A stretch of 47,777 nucleotides of DNA, from positions 1 to 47,777 of the IMG/VR virus record IMGVR_UViG_3300020020_000053; one strand, written 5' to 3'. This document shows positions 35,468-42,963 of the stretch, one piece after another. This DNA comes from a virus. Within the stretch, counting starts at the first letter, position 1. Each line of letters starts with the position of its first letter. Both the position numbers and the translations under genes were made by a program. The notes beneath the pieces were generated by a model that worked only from the letters and a program-made list of their open reading frames with translations, did not search any database and was not told the origin of the DNA.

Positions 35468-38119
35468 CTAGAATGGTATGTCGTCGTTGGACTTTACTAG
35501 TGCTCGATAGTTAGCTTCCTCACGCTTCTGGAATAGTTCATCCCGCACCATTTCATCGTTCACAGTAAATTGCTCAGTTATACTTAGCGGTCGAGTCCTA
35601 ATAGGCTCAATAGGCTCCACCGTAATCTTTTGCGCAGACTTGTATTTCGATAGATCCTTGTAGTTCTCCCCGATCTCCACATCACAAGGGATCTTAAGAA
35701 ACCTGCGAGGTAATGAACAGTTAGTGAAATTAAGCGCACGTTCCATCTCCTTCTGTGCTACTGGTACAAATTCACTTAAGTACTCTCTTCTAACTGCGAA
35801 CAGAAGTGCATCATGCGCCTCAAGAATAATTCGCGCGTGTCCTTGTTGCTTCTTAATTCTGATACCAGCTGCTTTGGTATTATCAGTGACAGCTCGTTGT
35901 GGGATGTAGCTGAAAGCCTCTCGAAAGAGGTCATCGCCCCATCGTTCATAGAAAATACGAACACCACCGCGTTCGGCATCAATCCCCCAAGGTAATGGTG
36001 CCACGAGTTGACGGGTATTCTTCAATGCTTCAATCACACCAGCATGAAACACCTGTTGAATCTTTGGTTGCCGCGCATGAAAGATTCTTAGTGCTCTTTC
36101 TGCTTGGCCTTCATCGATTGTAATTGGGATTTTATACTTTCTCGCCTGCGTGTTAAGTTCAGTAGATGCTCGTCGCTTTCCTGCGCCAAGATGTCCCGCA
36201 TGGCGTAGAGTCTTCCCTGCAAAGCGAATGGGAGATTCGTATCCGAGTACCTTCTTCGAGTAGTCATCCTCTTTACCGCCGAAAAACCAGCTCGCAGTAA
36301 GTGCATGATAGTCATGTTCGTCTATATCCCTCAAGGCTTGATCATCGGTTGCCAGATTGAAGACAACACGCGCTTCAGCTTGTGACGAGTCTAGTTGGAC
36401 GAATACCCATTCATCCCCATCAGGAGGTTCATACATACCTCGAACGTCCGATCCAATATCACCATGCTTGGTGAATACTTGGAACGCAGCGCCCATAGGC
36501 TTCATGTCTGCTTTTTTGCCCTTGCCTACTGTATCTACTAAGGGCCTAATGGGAGGTTCTTGCTGGCCTGTACTAGTACGACCAGTCTCCAGACACATAT
36601 AGCAAGTAGTCTTCATCTTGCCATCATAGTCTGGAATTGCCATGAGATACGTGGAGATAGTCTTCCTAACTCTCCGTCTCTCTAGGCACTTCTCAATCCA
36701 CAGTCGATGTTCTGGTGCCTTAACTCCCACCTTGAGATTCAATAAGGCAGTAAGTTCCTCTTCACCAGTTCCCGTACGGCGAGGTAGATGCCATATATCG
36801 AACAGCAACGAATAAACAGCAGGAGCAGAGTTCGGATTGACATCTATGCCTGCCAGTTCAAACATCTCGTAGCCAAGACGCTCATCCCACTCGATATACT
36901 TCGCTAGTAACTCTCGTCGCTTATCTTCGTTGACTCGGAATCCATTGTTCTCGATTTCCGCATAGAAATCGGGAAGTGTCATGATGAAGTTGTTATAGAA
37001 CTTGGTGATCCCCAATTCCTCCAAGTCCGCATCCATCGCTTCATCTATTTCCAGTGTAACACATGCGTCGCGTGCGCACCCCAACAGTAAATCACGATAC
37101 GACCCTTCATACATACCGTCGTCTTTGTAGAAGGGTTCTCGTGTGTAGATACTTGTAAGGAATGCGAGCCCTTTTGGGAGTTCAGGGTTAATCGCAAAGG
37201 CTTTGAGCATTGTATCCGAGTGGATTCGGCGAATCGTAAAACCGAGTCGTCGTATCTTATCCCGGTCGTAATTAAAATTCTGGCCAACAATATCTTTCTC
37301 CATTAGTACCTTGCTCAGCATCACCCACATGCTAGCTAGGTCGCCTGTCGGAATATGGGATATTCCGTCAGCATTCCACAACGGAACAGTAAGACCATGT
37401 GACTTGTTAAACGACAGACCAATACATATAGGAAGACAGTGTCCTCCTGCTTCAATATCAACTGATAGTCTTGAGTGGCCACGATACCTGTGAAGAAACT
37501 CATGCAGTTCACCCGAATTCTGGGCTATATGTAGTGTCCTGCTTGGTAATATCAAGTCACGCGTAGCTGATTCTTCGTACGCACGCTTGAAATCGAAGAT
37601 CATTATCTGCCGATTCCAGTACCCCTTAATTTCCCCACCACTAGCACTATGTAACAGATGCGCGGGATGATAGGTGGGTACAAACTTAGTTCCCATCCCC
37701 CACATGATAGATCCTCGATGCTTACTAATTTTATCTTTTCCTGACAACGCCCATAGAGCAGTCCCACCGAGAGCCAGTATTGTGTTAGGCTTGATCTCAT
37801 TAATCTCAGTCCTTAGTTCAGCTAGTTGCTGTTCCATGTCAATACCGTGGTTACGCGCACGGATATGAAATGGGAGCTTCTTCTTAGCTAGATTAGGTGG
37901 TACTTCGAATTTGCACACGTTCGTAACCCACGCTTCATAGCGAGGTACGCCCGCGTCCTTACATATGCGGTCTAATTCACGACCAGAAGGACCAATGAAC
38001 GGCTCGCCCTTAGCCGTTTCCTCATATGATGGGGCTTCCCCGAGTATCATGAACTTGGCCCCTATCGGACCCTTACCGGGGACATACTTATGTTCTCTAT
38101 CTGCCATCTCTAGGCCCAT
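35468..38119 (-). CDS. Uracil-DNA glycosylase / family A DNA polymerase fusion
   Basis: The product has 883 residues. Residues 20-180 are a family 4-type uracil-DNA glycosylase (GEAPSYEET 27-35, GEPFIGPSGREL 38-49, HPAHLL 151-156). Residues 215-360 are a 3'-5' exonuclease (D221/E223, NFNYD 281-285, D351; the usual Tyr of the last motif is absent). Residues 400-860 are polymerase A: TGRTS (512-516), motif A LDSSQAEAR (576-584), motif B KTLRHAGHLGAG (636-647), motif C HDA (769-771). The usual Phe/Tyr of motif B is His and the Tyr before the Gly is Leu. It is the replicative polymerase. ATG 38119 or 38107 may be the true start. Confidence 0.92.
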   Translation of the reverse strand: MGLEMADREHKYVPGKGPIGAKFMILGEAPSYEETAKGEPFIGPSGRELDRICKDAGVPRYEAWVTNVCKFEVPPNLAKKKLPFHIRARNHGIDMEQQLAELRTEINEIKPNTILALGGTALWALSGKDKISKHRGSIMWGMGTKFVPTYHPAHLLHSASGGEIKGYWNRQIMIFDFKRAYEESATRDLILPSRTLHIAQNSGELHEFLHRYRGHSRLSVDIEAGGHCLPICIGLSFNKSHGLTVPLWNADGISHIPTGDLASMWVMLSKVLMEKDIVGQNFNYDRDKIRRLGFTIRRIHSDTMLKAFAINPELPKGLAFLTSIYTREPFYKDDGMYEGSYRDLLLGCARDACVTLEIDEAMDADLEELGITKFYNNFIMTLPDFYAEIENNGFRVNEDKRRELLAKYIEWDERLGYEMFELAGIDVNPNSAPAVYSLLFDIWHLPRRTGTGEEELTALLNLKVGVKAPEHRLWIEKCLERRRVRKTISTYLMAIPDYDGKMKTTCYMCLETGRTSTGQQEPPIRPLVDTVGKGKKADMKPMGAAFQVFTKHGDIGSDVRGMYEPPDGDEWVFVQLDSSQAEARVVFNLATDDQALRDIDEHDYHALTASWFFGGKEDDYSKKVLGYESPIRFAGKTLRHAGHLGAGKRRASTELNTQARKYKIPITIDEGQAERALRIFHARQPKIQQVFHAGVIEALKNTRQLVAPLPWGIDAERGGVRIFYERWGDDLFREAFSYIPQRAVTDNTKAAGIRIKKQQGHARIILEAHDALLFAVRREYLSEFVPVAQKEMERALNFTNCSLPRRFLKIPCDVEIGENYKDLSKYKSAQKITVEPIEPIRTRPLSITEQFTVNDEMVRDELFQKREEANYRALVKSNDDIPF

Positions 38120-38288
38120 TATCCGGAGTGGACTTGCTCTTTACCTTCTTCCGTCGAATAGCCTGAACCTGCCTTAGCCATTCCTCTAGATGTTCTTCCT
38201 TCTCTTTCAAATGGTATATGTACGCATCCAACCGTACAATATCCCATTCTTCAACTATTTCCGTCAACAGTTCTTGGTGGTAGTTCAT
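38097..38288 (-). CDS. Small charged coiled-coil protein
   Basis: The product has 63 residues: MNYHQELLTEIVEEWDIVRL, then a charged helix (HLKEKEEHLEEWLRQVQAI) and a basic tail. A GAGGTAAAG site precedes the ATG. It overlaps the polymerase start by 23 bases and the gene upstream by 38, so it is translationally tied to polymerase synthesis. It might be a small polymerase accessory factor, but no family is recognised. Confidence 0.65.
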   Translation of the reverse strand: MNYHQELLTEIVEEWDIVRLDAYIYHLKEKEEHLEEWLRQVQAIRRKKVKSKSTPDNGPRDGR

Positions 38289-38400
38289 CCTTTACCTCGA
38301 ACTCCTTAGAGCACACTAAACACCAGTAGTACCACACTCCATCCATGAGTGCGGAGAAACTAAGTAGTCTCTTGTCCTGATTCGAGCAGTGCGGGCACAT
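38251..38400 (-). CDS. 49-residue zinc-ribbon protein
   Basis: The product begins MCPHCSNQDKRLLSF and carries a second pair in WYYWCLVCSKEF, giving a CxxC-N21-CxxC zinc ribbon that fills most of the protein. It overlaps the cold-shock gene by 41 bases upstream and the coiled-coil gene by 38 bases downstream. Such ribbons bind nucleic acid or protein; the target is unknown. Confidence 0.7.
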   Translation of the reverse strand: MCPHCSNQDKRLLSFSALMDGVWYYWCLVCSKEFEVKDELPPRTVDGNS

Positions 38401-38674
38401 CAGTTTCTTCTGGTTCATCTTCAGTCACCTGAATCTTCGGAATGACGCGCACATGTACCGCCCGATATCCCTTACCCGGAACTTCAAGAGGCGTGAACTC
38501 AACATGCATACCAGTCTTTAGTTCAGGAAACTTCACTGTGTCCTGTCTAAGTGCGGTCCAGTGAAAGAAGATGCGAGTGAACTCAATCTCACGAGATGAG
38601 ATGAATCCCCACCCAGTCTTACTCACTTTGATGACTCTACCAACTACTTTCTTCTCAGTGTTTGTTTCATTCAT
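38360..38674 (-). CDS. Cold-shock domain protein
   Basis: The product has 104 residues from the ATG at 38674 (an open frame extends to 38707 across a hairpin and is not used). VGRVIKVSKTGWGFISSRE (11-29) and IFFHWTAL (35-42) match the RNP1- and RNP2-like strands of a cold-shock domain (GFGFI and FVHxSAL in bacterial Csp). The C-terminal ~25 residues are acidic. It should bind single-stranded DNA or RNA. In a replication operon it may assist translation or single-strand handling. Confidence 0.85.
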   Translation of the reverse strand: MNETNTEKKVVGRVIKVSKTGWGFISSREIEFTRIFFHWTALRQDTVKFPELKTGMHVEFTPLEVPGKGYRAVHVRVIPKIQVTEDEPEETDVPALLESGQETT

Positions 38675-38697
38675 TACCGTGCCCCGTATTAGAAAGC

Positions 38698-38748
38698 GGG
38701 GGATCACCCGTCATCATCCGCCTAATGCGGAAGTATTGAGTGACCCCC
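38698..38748. terminator. Hairpin before the cold-shock gene
   Basis: GGGGG-A-TCAC (38698-38707) pairs with GTGA-CCCCC (38740-38748) with one bulged base, and CCGC-CTAAT-GCGG forms an inner stem. It lies between the acidic gene (38814-39014) and the cold-shock gene. In the minus direction the stem is followed by GCTTTCTAATA, so partial termination or autoregulation by the cold-shock protein is possible. Confidence 0.5.
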
Positions 38749-38813
38749 CTATCACCGAGTAGTCTATAACTGGCACCCCACGTATGAGTGCGAGTATTCC
38801 ACTCAGTGAATGT

Positions 38814-39014
38814 CTAGATTACTTCCTCCTCATCATCTTCTTCATCACCGATGAGGTCATCGTCTTCTTCTTCGCCTTCCTCATCTTCTTCCTGCATCAC
38901 TTCCACGACATCTTCAGCCGTGATCTCATCGTCTGGATCAGGAAGAACAGATGGATCCGTATCCTCTGCCATGAGGTAAGGTGGTACATCCTCGAACTCG
39001 TCGTACTTGTTCAT
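38814..39014 (-). CDS. Extremely acidic small protein, DNA-mimic candidate
   Basis: The product has 66 residues with more than 30 Asp and Glu and only one Lys. The ribosome site is GGAGAG. The C-terminal half is nearly pure acid (VMQEEDEEGEEEDDDLIG). There is no Cys and few hydrophobic residues, so it is either disordered or helix-forming. Such composition occurs in DNA-mimic inhibitors (Ocr, Ugi and Arn types are known) and also in acidic tails of single-strand binding proteins that recruit partners. It is flanked by hairpins, so it may be expressed separately. Function is inferred only. Confidence 0.65.
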   Translation of the reverse strand: MNKYDEFEDVPPYLMAEDTDPSVLPDPDDEITAEDVVEVMQEEDEEGEEEDDDLIGDEEDDEEEVI

Positions 39015-39053
39015 ACACTCTCCAATTGATGGGCTGAGTTAAGCCAGATAAGT

Positions 39054-39081
39054 GCTACCGATTTCTCCCCCGCTCGGTAGC
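39054..39081. terminator. 8-bp hairpin after the SSB-like gene
   Basis: GCTACCGA (39054-39061) pairs perfectly with TCGGTAGC (39074-39081) around 12 bases. Next to it GGGT-GAAA-ACCC (39087-39098) forms a tetraloop hairpin. Both lie in the 123-base gap downstream of the SSB-like gene and upstream of the acidic gene. No U-run follows, so the role may be attenuation or mRNA processing. Confidence 0.5.
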
Positions 39082-39137
39082 CACACGGGTGAAAACCCTA
39101 CATCATGACCATGACGACATGATATAAGGCTAGAGGT

Positions 39138-39527
39138 TTATCCCCGCAGAGGGCGATACTTGTGGTTGACGCGGTTGAGCATGCGTCCCTGCCACGTATC
39201 GTTCTCCACGAAGATTTCGATCTGCTTGCCGACCGCATTCGCCAGATCGAAACGTGCACCAGACTTCACGTCCACACCGAACGCCATCAGGAAACCTGCG
39301 GCGAATGAGATGGCCTTCGAGTTGAAGTTCCAATCCAGCGGAACGTTGGCGAACTCTTCCGAACCGTTGTCCGCGTTCTTGACGATGACACCTTCCACCG
39401 GGTAATTGGTGGAACCGCCATCCTTTGATGGAGCCTCACCGATGGAAACGATGTTCACCACGTACCACGCGGGTTCGACAATCTTGCCACGGAGGAGGTC
39501 GCGATCGCTAAAGCTGACAATAGGCAC
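39138..39527 (-). CDS. SSB-like protein (DUF669 type)
   Basis: The product has 129 residues from a GTG at 39527 with AGGGAGA five bases upstream; the ATG at 39599 would lie deep inside the upstream gene and adds a His/Gln-rich segment that looks non-coding. It has a beta-rich core (PAWYVVNIVSIGEAPSKDGG, VEGVIVKN) and a late GKQIEIFVENDTWQGRMLNRV-like strand pair followed by YRPL, the pattern of phage DUF669 proteins, which have an OB-fold-like form. It follows the Sak4-like gene, the usual place for the partner single-strand binding protein. Binding is inferred. Confidence 0.65.
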   Translation of the reverse strand: MPIVSFSDRDLLRGKIVEPAWYVVNIVSIGEAPSKDGGSTNYPVEGVIVKNADNGSEEFANVPLDWNFNSKAISFAAGFLMAFGVDVKSGARFDLANAVGKQIEIFVENDTWQGRMLNRVNHKYRPLRG

Positions 39528-39538
39528 TGTAATTCTCC

Positions 39539-40351
39539 CTAGAACTTTGTTGTGACGTTGTTGGTGTTGTTGAGTTTGGTGATGGCAGGTTTGATCCACG
39601 TATCATAGATGGGCTTGTCCCCAAATATGATCTTCTTTTCCAGTCCCAGAGCTGATCTGGCAAAGTCATCACCAGTGTGTTCTGTCAGTAGTGAGTAGTC
39701 ACCTCCTGCTCCCTCTACAAATCCCTGCTCGATATTGAAGTGATAGACTTCACCACAATATGCGGGGATTTTAGCCGCCACGTTCTTACCCGCGGTCACG
39801 ATTTGACGCGAGATATGCGTGGTCTTCTTTGTAGTGTCGCGGTACTCTGCCTTCACTACGTGTGCAATGAGGATTACATTCACCTTGTGGAAGTTATGAA
39901 TGTCCTTCGTCAATGCAATGAGTTCATTCAATGCACTAGACTCAGCGTTGTAATCCTCGATCTCGTTGACGGCAATACCTGCCACCAACTTACCAGCAGC
40001 TTGACCAGACTGGCGAGTCACACCATACTTTACCTTCATGGTCTGACGCAGCGTCATATCGGCCATACTTGTCAACGAATCAATGACGATGGTCTTATAG
40101 GGACAGTTGACTTGTAACTTCTCCATCATCTGTTTACCCTTAGCCCAATCATCATAGTCATCATAGTTGATTGTCTTGGGATCAATGCCCCACTTCTTCA
40201 TGGGGAGGAGAATGCCTGACATCTTCCTATCCCATGAGAACCAATACTGAGGTCCAGGGAAGCTCAATGCCTGTGTACTCTTTCTCAGGCCAGGCTCACC
40301 CTTGAACATGCAGTAGAGATGATCTACTACTTCACTGCCCATGTTAGGCAT
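39539..40351 (-). CDS. Sak4-like RecA-family recombinase
   Basis: The product has 270 residues. GEPGLRKST (18-26) is the Walker A motif and TIVIDSLTSM (87-96) the Walker B motif of the short RecA-like ATPases called Sak4 or AAA_24. Later, VNVILIAHVVK (~158-168) fits the third conserved strand. It should anneal or exchange single strands with the SSB-like protein next door and the Cas4-like nuclease upstream. The start overlaps the previous stop (TAATG). Confidence 0.85.
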   Translation of the reverse strand: MPNMGSEVVDHLYCMFKGEPGLRKSTQALSFPGPQYWFSWDRKMSGILLPMKKWGIDPKTINYDDYDDWAKGKQMMEKLQVNCPYKTIVIDSLTSMADMTLRQTMKVKYGVTRQSGQAAGKLVAGIAVNEIEDYNAESSALNELIALTKDIHNFHKVNVILIAHVVKAEYRDTTKKTTHISRQIVTAGKNVAAKIPAYCGEVYHFNIEQGFVEGAGGDYSLLTEHTGDDFARSALGLEKKIIFGDKPIYDTWIKPAITKLNNTNNVTTKF

Positions 40352-40563
40352 TAATGTAAGTCCTTCTTGTCAATCGGAAACACTAGATCGGGCTTGGCTT
40401 CACAGATGACGTAACCGATTACTTTATCTTCATCATTAGGCTCGACGATGGGAACGAGTTCCATCTCAACATACTCATCACCTTCAACATCGATATAGAC
40501 TTCCTTGTCCCTCGATGAGAGTGGAAGATTACTCAACTCCTCTAATAGCTGTCTGACCTTCAT
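40351..40563 (-). CDS. Small unknown acidic protein
   Basis: The product has 70 residues: a helix MKVRQLLEELSNLPLSS, then strands KEVYIDVEGD and KVIGYVICEAKPDLVF. This order resembles the common phage miniprotein type that starts M-(T/K)-V-(K/R)-x-L-x-E-x-L; a second example is at 45668-45847. It overlaps both neighbours in the recombination cluster. Function unknown. Confidence 0.65.
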   Translation of the reverse strand: MKVRQLLEELSNLPLSSRDKEVYIDVEGDEYVEMELVPIVEPNDEDKVIGYVICEAKPDLVFPIDKKDLH

Positions 40564-41567
40564 TCGCTCTCCTTATTCGTAGGATCCCACACAGGAGCGA
40601 CAGTGTAGTTGTTCCTCAACACTTCCTCTCGCATACCTCTATCAGCCTCACACACCTGCTTGAACATGCATGGACCGAACATGGTGTCACAGTGCGTGTA
40701 ATCAGGAGGCCAATACTCAGACTCACTGAACTGAATATACTTGTAGGCGTAGTAGGGAAGGATCTCACTCTGCCACTCTATCAGCCTATCCGCACTGAAT
40801 GAAATGACTTCGCGTGTCAGTCGTTCGTCTATCTTCAATGAGGTCTGTAGACCTATCTTGTTGACGATGACGTTACGTGACTTGAGCAACATACACTGCC
40901 CGAGGAACTGATTAGACAGTGTTGATTTATCACGTCGCTGCTTGAATGTCTTGTGATCCATCGACACGATACCGATCTGATTCGTGTCAATGATTAGATC
41001 GAACTTCGCCTTCCACAGTACGCGGATCTCATCATCCTCATACAGCACTTCACCCTTCACCTGCTCACACGCGAGTGGGATGAATGCGTCGTTCTTGTAG
41101 AAGTCGAAATACTTCTCACATGTTTCAAGTGCGAATCGCCAGCCCACGACGAAGCCTGAATTCATCTCTGGCGTATTGGTGACACCAGGATATTCGTCTA
41201 TCTCGTGCTTGCATGTCGGCTTGAGCACGCATAACTCATTGCATACATGCTCTACTTCGTTGTCCGGCTCCATGAACTGATGAGTCGGAATGAATCCACT
41301 ACAATGAGGGCAACCAAGAATGTAAAGTTGCCCAGCGGTGAGCGCGTGTCCGATGCTGGTAGCACGATTATGTCCATCTATCTGCCTCTGATAGAAAATC
41401 TCGAACACCTTGTGAATCAGGCTGCCTACCTCTAGTGAGTTAGACTTGCCCTTACTAGACACTAGACGGTGATTGAACCGAATGTCATAGTATCGGCCAC
41501 AGCTCATTAGACTCGACAGACTAGTCGCGTCCATGATGACATTCTTCTTCGGTACTAATACTTCCAT
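40560..41567 (-). CDS. Cas4/RecB-like PD-(D/E)XK nuclease with Fe-S cysteines
   Basis: The product has 335 residues. GSLIHKVFE (48-56), D190 in WKAKFDLIID and MDHKT (203-207) are the core of the PD-(D/E)XK fold, with QFLGQCMLL (220-228) as the following helix. C23 and a late cluster (CDTMFGPCMFKQVC, about 297-310) match the four-cysteine iron-sulfur site of Cas4- and AddB-like nucleases. An inserted CPHC...C..C segment (86-120) may bind zinc. It probably resects DNA ends for the Sak4-like recombinase two genes downstream. Confidence 0.85.
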   Translation of the reverse strand: MEVLVPKKNVIMDATSLSSLMSCGRYYDIRFNHRLVSSKGKSNSLEVGSLIHKVFEIFYQRQIDGHNRATSIGHALTAGQLYILGCPHCSGFIPTHQFMEPDNEVEHVCNELCVLKPTCKHEIDEYPGVTNTPEMNSGFVVGWRFALETCEKYFDFYKNDAFIPLACEQVKGEVLYEDDEIRVLWKAKFDLIIDTNQIGIVSMDHKTFKQRRDKSTLSNQFLGQCMLLKSRNVIVNKIGLQTSLKIDERLTREVISFSADRLIEWQSEILPYYAYKYIQFSESEYWPPDYTHCDTMFGPCMFKQVCEADRGMREEVLRNNYTVAPVWDPTNKESE

Positions 41568-41695
41568 TACTTCACCTTCTTCGTTTCTAGAGTTCTCTTA
41601 GAACACTTCTCACACTGAACCATCCGTTCATTCTCGTTCTCGTAGAGAATGATGTGATGAGTGTTCTCCTTGCAGTAGTGACAAGTTTTACTCAT
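41567..41695 (-). CDS. 42-residue zinc-ribbon protein
   Basis: The product begins MSKTCHYCKENTHH and has VQCEKCSKRTLE, giving a CxxC-N19-CxxC ribbon. It is basic at the C-terminus. Its start overlaps the upstream stop (ATGA) and its stop overlaps the nuclease start (TAATG), so it is translated with the nuclease. It may be a nucleic-acid-binding cofactor of the nuclease (inference). Confidence 0.7.
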   Translation of the reverse strand: MSKTCHYCKENTHHIILYENENERMVQCEKCSKRTLETKKVK

Positions 41696-41823
41696 TTCAT
41701 CTCCTGTATCGCATCTTCATGCTGAATCATACGACAGGTAACAGCACCCGTCGCCATGAACAGTATGATGCACAGTAGAACTACTAACACTTGGATCGCC
41801 CAGCGGTATGGACCATACCACAT
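41692..41823 (-). CDS. 43-residue single-TM protein
   Basis: The product begins MWYGPYRWAIQ and has one membrane helix (VLVVLLCIILFMATGAV) with a short charged C-terminus. GGAAG lies eight bases before the ATG. It overlaps a zinc-ribbon gene by 40 bases in another frame. Small inner-membrane proteins in early operons may affect superinfection or lysis; nothing more can be said. Confidence 0.6.
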   Translation of the reverse strand: MWYGPYRWAIQVLVVLLCIILFMATGAVTCRMIQHEDAIQEMK

Positions 41824-41933
41824 ACAGCACACTTCCAATCTTTCATGATAGTGAAACCTGTTGTGTGGATACGGACCAGATCATGCGCAGTCCACTTGTC
41901 GCATCGCTTACACGTCTTCTTACTATTTGACAC
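41784..41933 (-). CDS. 49-residue zinc-ribbon protein
   Basis: The product starts at GTG 41933 (overlapping the upstream stop) and has KKTCKRCDKWTAHDL and WKCAVCGMVHTAG, giving CxxC-N25-CxxC. An in-frame ATG at 42101 is rejected because the added part is antisense-like Ser-rich sequence in another gene's frame. It resembles ribbons of small transcription or replication accessory proteins. Confidence 0.6.
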   Translation of the reverse strand: MSNSKKTCKRCDKWTAHDLVRIHTTGFTIMKDWKCAVCGMVHTAGRSKC

Positions 41934-42129
41934 GACGCAGTTTGGGCTTCTTGCTTTCGTACGCATACAGATCGATACCGAAGGTGAAGGCGAGTGCGTT
42001 CCTGATGACGAGAGAACGAGAGATATCGTATCTCTCACACTCCTTCTCAATAGCTCGCTCAATCTGTCCATCCGCTCCAGTGTAATAGGGGCGGCGTCCA
42101 CCAGTCAGTCTAGGCATTCGCTGAGGCAT
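41923..42129 (-). CDS. Small ribbon-helix-helix-like protein
   Basis: The product has 68 residues. After a basic N-terminus, DGQIERAIEKECERYDISRS and LVIRNALAFTFGI have the form of CopG/Arc ribbon-helix-helix domains (strand, helix, SRS turn, helix), with a basic tail (KKPKLRRVK). It could be a DNA-binding regulator of the leftward operon. The start overlaps the upstream stop (TAATG). Confidence 0.65.
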   Translation of the reverse strand: MPQRMPRLTGGRRPYYTGADGQIERAIEKECERYDISRSLVIRNALAFTFGIDLYAYESKKPKLRRVK

Positions 42130-42389
42130 TAGTTCTTCTCCAATTGATCGGACACCTCGTCCATAGTCTTCTGAGTGGGGAATGTAATCTTACCATCCTC
42201 CCACTCGAAGCAAATCTGATCTAGCATGTCGGTCACGATGACTCGCTTAGTCGTACCTATACGCGCACCTACTGACCGCGTGTAGTGCTGTGTGGCCTCA
42301 ACAGCTTCCTTCGCAGTTACATTCCGACGGACATACTCATACTGTCCGTCCTGAAAGAACTGCACGACGTTGAACTTATCTTCAGGCAT
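42129..42389 (-). CDS. Unknown 86-residue protein
   Basis: The product starts at ATG 42389 with GGAGAAG upstream; an open frame to 42509 lies inside another gene and is not used. It is alpha/beta: FNVVQFFQDGQYEYVRRNVT, a helix AKEAVEATQHYT, and strands KRVIVTDMLDQICFEWEDGK. The pattern of a strand-helix-strand core with acidic tail recalls small phage proteins that bind other enzymes, but no family is recognised. Confidence 0.65.
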   Translation of the reverse strand: MPEDKFNVVQFFQDGQYEYVRRNVTAKEAVEATQHYTRSVGARIGTTKRVIVTDMLDQICFEWEDGKITFPTQKTMDEVSDQLEKN

Positions 42390-42535
42390 TACTTCTTCTC
42401 CATTGGCTTCAGTAGACCACGCCCAATCAATGCCTCTTTGAGAAGCATCTTCACAACTTCCTCTTGAGTCTTGTGCTCCTCGCCCATGATGTAGCGGACG
42501 AGAATCCACAGCATTTCCTCAGTATTTACGCTCAT
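42389..42535 (-). CDS. 48-residue helical protein
   Basis: The product begins MSVNTEEMLWILVRYIMGEE and ends GRGLLKPMEKK. A strong AAGGAG site precedes the ATG. It is helical and amphipathic, may form a dimer, and has no Cys. Both ends overlap neighbours by 1-4 bases. Unknown function. Confidence 0.6.
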   Translation of the reverse strand: MSVNTEEMLWILVRYIMGEEHKTQEEVVKMLLKEALIGRGLLKPMEKK

Positions 42536-42711
42536 TTAGTCTCCTTACAGGGGTGATAGCACAATACTTCGAGTCTTCCCTCAATGATGACGGGAGGATA
42601 GTTACCCACGTTCAGCCTACGTCCACATACTCCACACGGAGCATAGAAGTAGCCCGGATTCTCACCGTCCTCTTTACGCCCGCGTGTGACATTATACTCG
42701 TCGTATTTCAT
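42532..42711 (-). CDS. 59-residue zinc-binding protein
   Basis: The product has YAPCGVCGRRLN near the middle and LEVLCYHPCKETK at the end, giving four Cys (CxxC and CxxxC). GGAGATGAG precedes the ATG. It is the first gene after the 10-bp hairpin at 42743-42779. Another member of the small Cys-pair proteins in this operon; function unknown. Confidence 0.65.
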   Translation of the reverse strand: MKYDEYNVTRGRKEDGENPGYFYAPCGVCGRRLNVGNYPPVIIEGRLEVLCYHPCKETK

Positions 42712-42742
42712 CTCATCTCCATAATCAGTTATAGGTCCTATG

Positions 42743-42779
42743 CAGCCCTCTAATAACCGGGGGGATTACTAGAGGGCTG
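42743..42779. terminator. 10-bp hairpin in the leftward operon
   Basis: CAGCCCTCTA (42743-42752) pairs perfectly with TAGAGGGCTG (42770-42779) around a 17-base loop. It separates genes at 42787 and 42711 and has no U-run. Partial termination, RNase protection or a processing site are all possible. Confidence 0.55.
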
Positions 42780-42786
42780 GGAGGAA

Positions 42787-42963
42787 CTACATCTGACCGA
42801 GCTTCTTCAGGGCTTCGCCCGCCAGCTTACCCAGTTCTTCTCTGTCCTCAGCTGTGAGAGCTTTCATCTCACTCATCTCCACTTTACGTCCACCCAACTC
42901 AAAATACTTCTTGATGAGGGTGACGTTGCTGGTAATAGGGGTCACAATCGGCATGTCAGTCAT
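42787..42963 (-). CDS. 58-residue helical protein
   Basis: The product begins MTDMPIVTPITSNVTLIKKY and has a helical C-terminus (AEDREELGKLAGEALKKLG). GGAG lies eight bases before the ATG. A phage gene of this form is likely to bind another protein; no family is recognised. Its stop is followed by the hairpin at 42743-42779. Confidence 0.6.
   Translation of the reverse strand: MTDMPIVTPITSNVTLIKKYFELGGRKVEMSEMKALTAEDREELGKLAGEALKKLGQM

Noticed and set aside
39130-39333. 67-codon leftward frame within the SSB-like gene
   Set aside because: It is a shifted frame of the SSB-like gene with low-complexity Arg/Gly-rich sequence.
41933-42101. N-terminal extension of the zinc-ribbon gene at 41784
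   Set aside because: It is Ser-rich antisense-like sequence in another frame of the ribbon-helix-helix gene, with no ribosome site.
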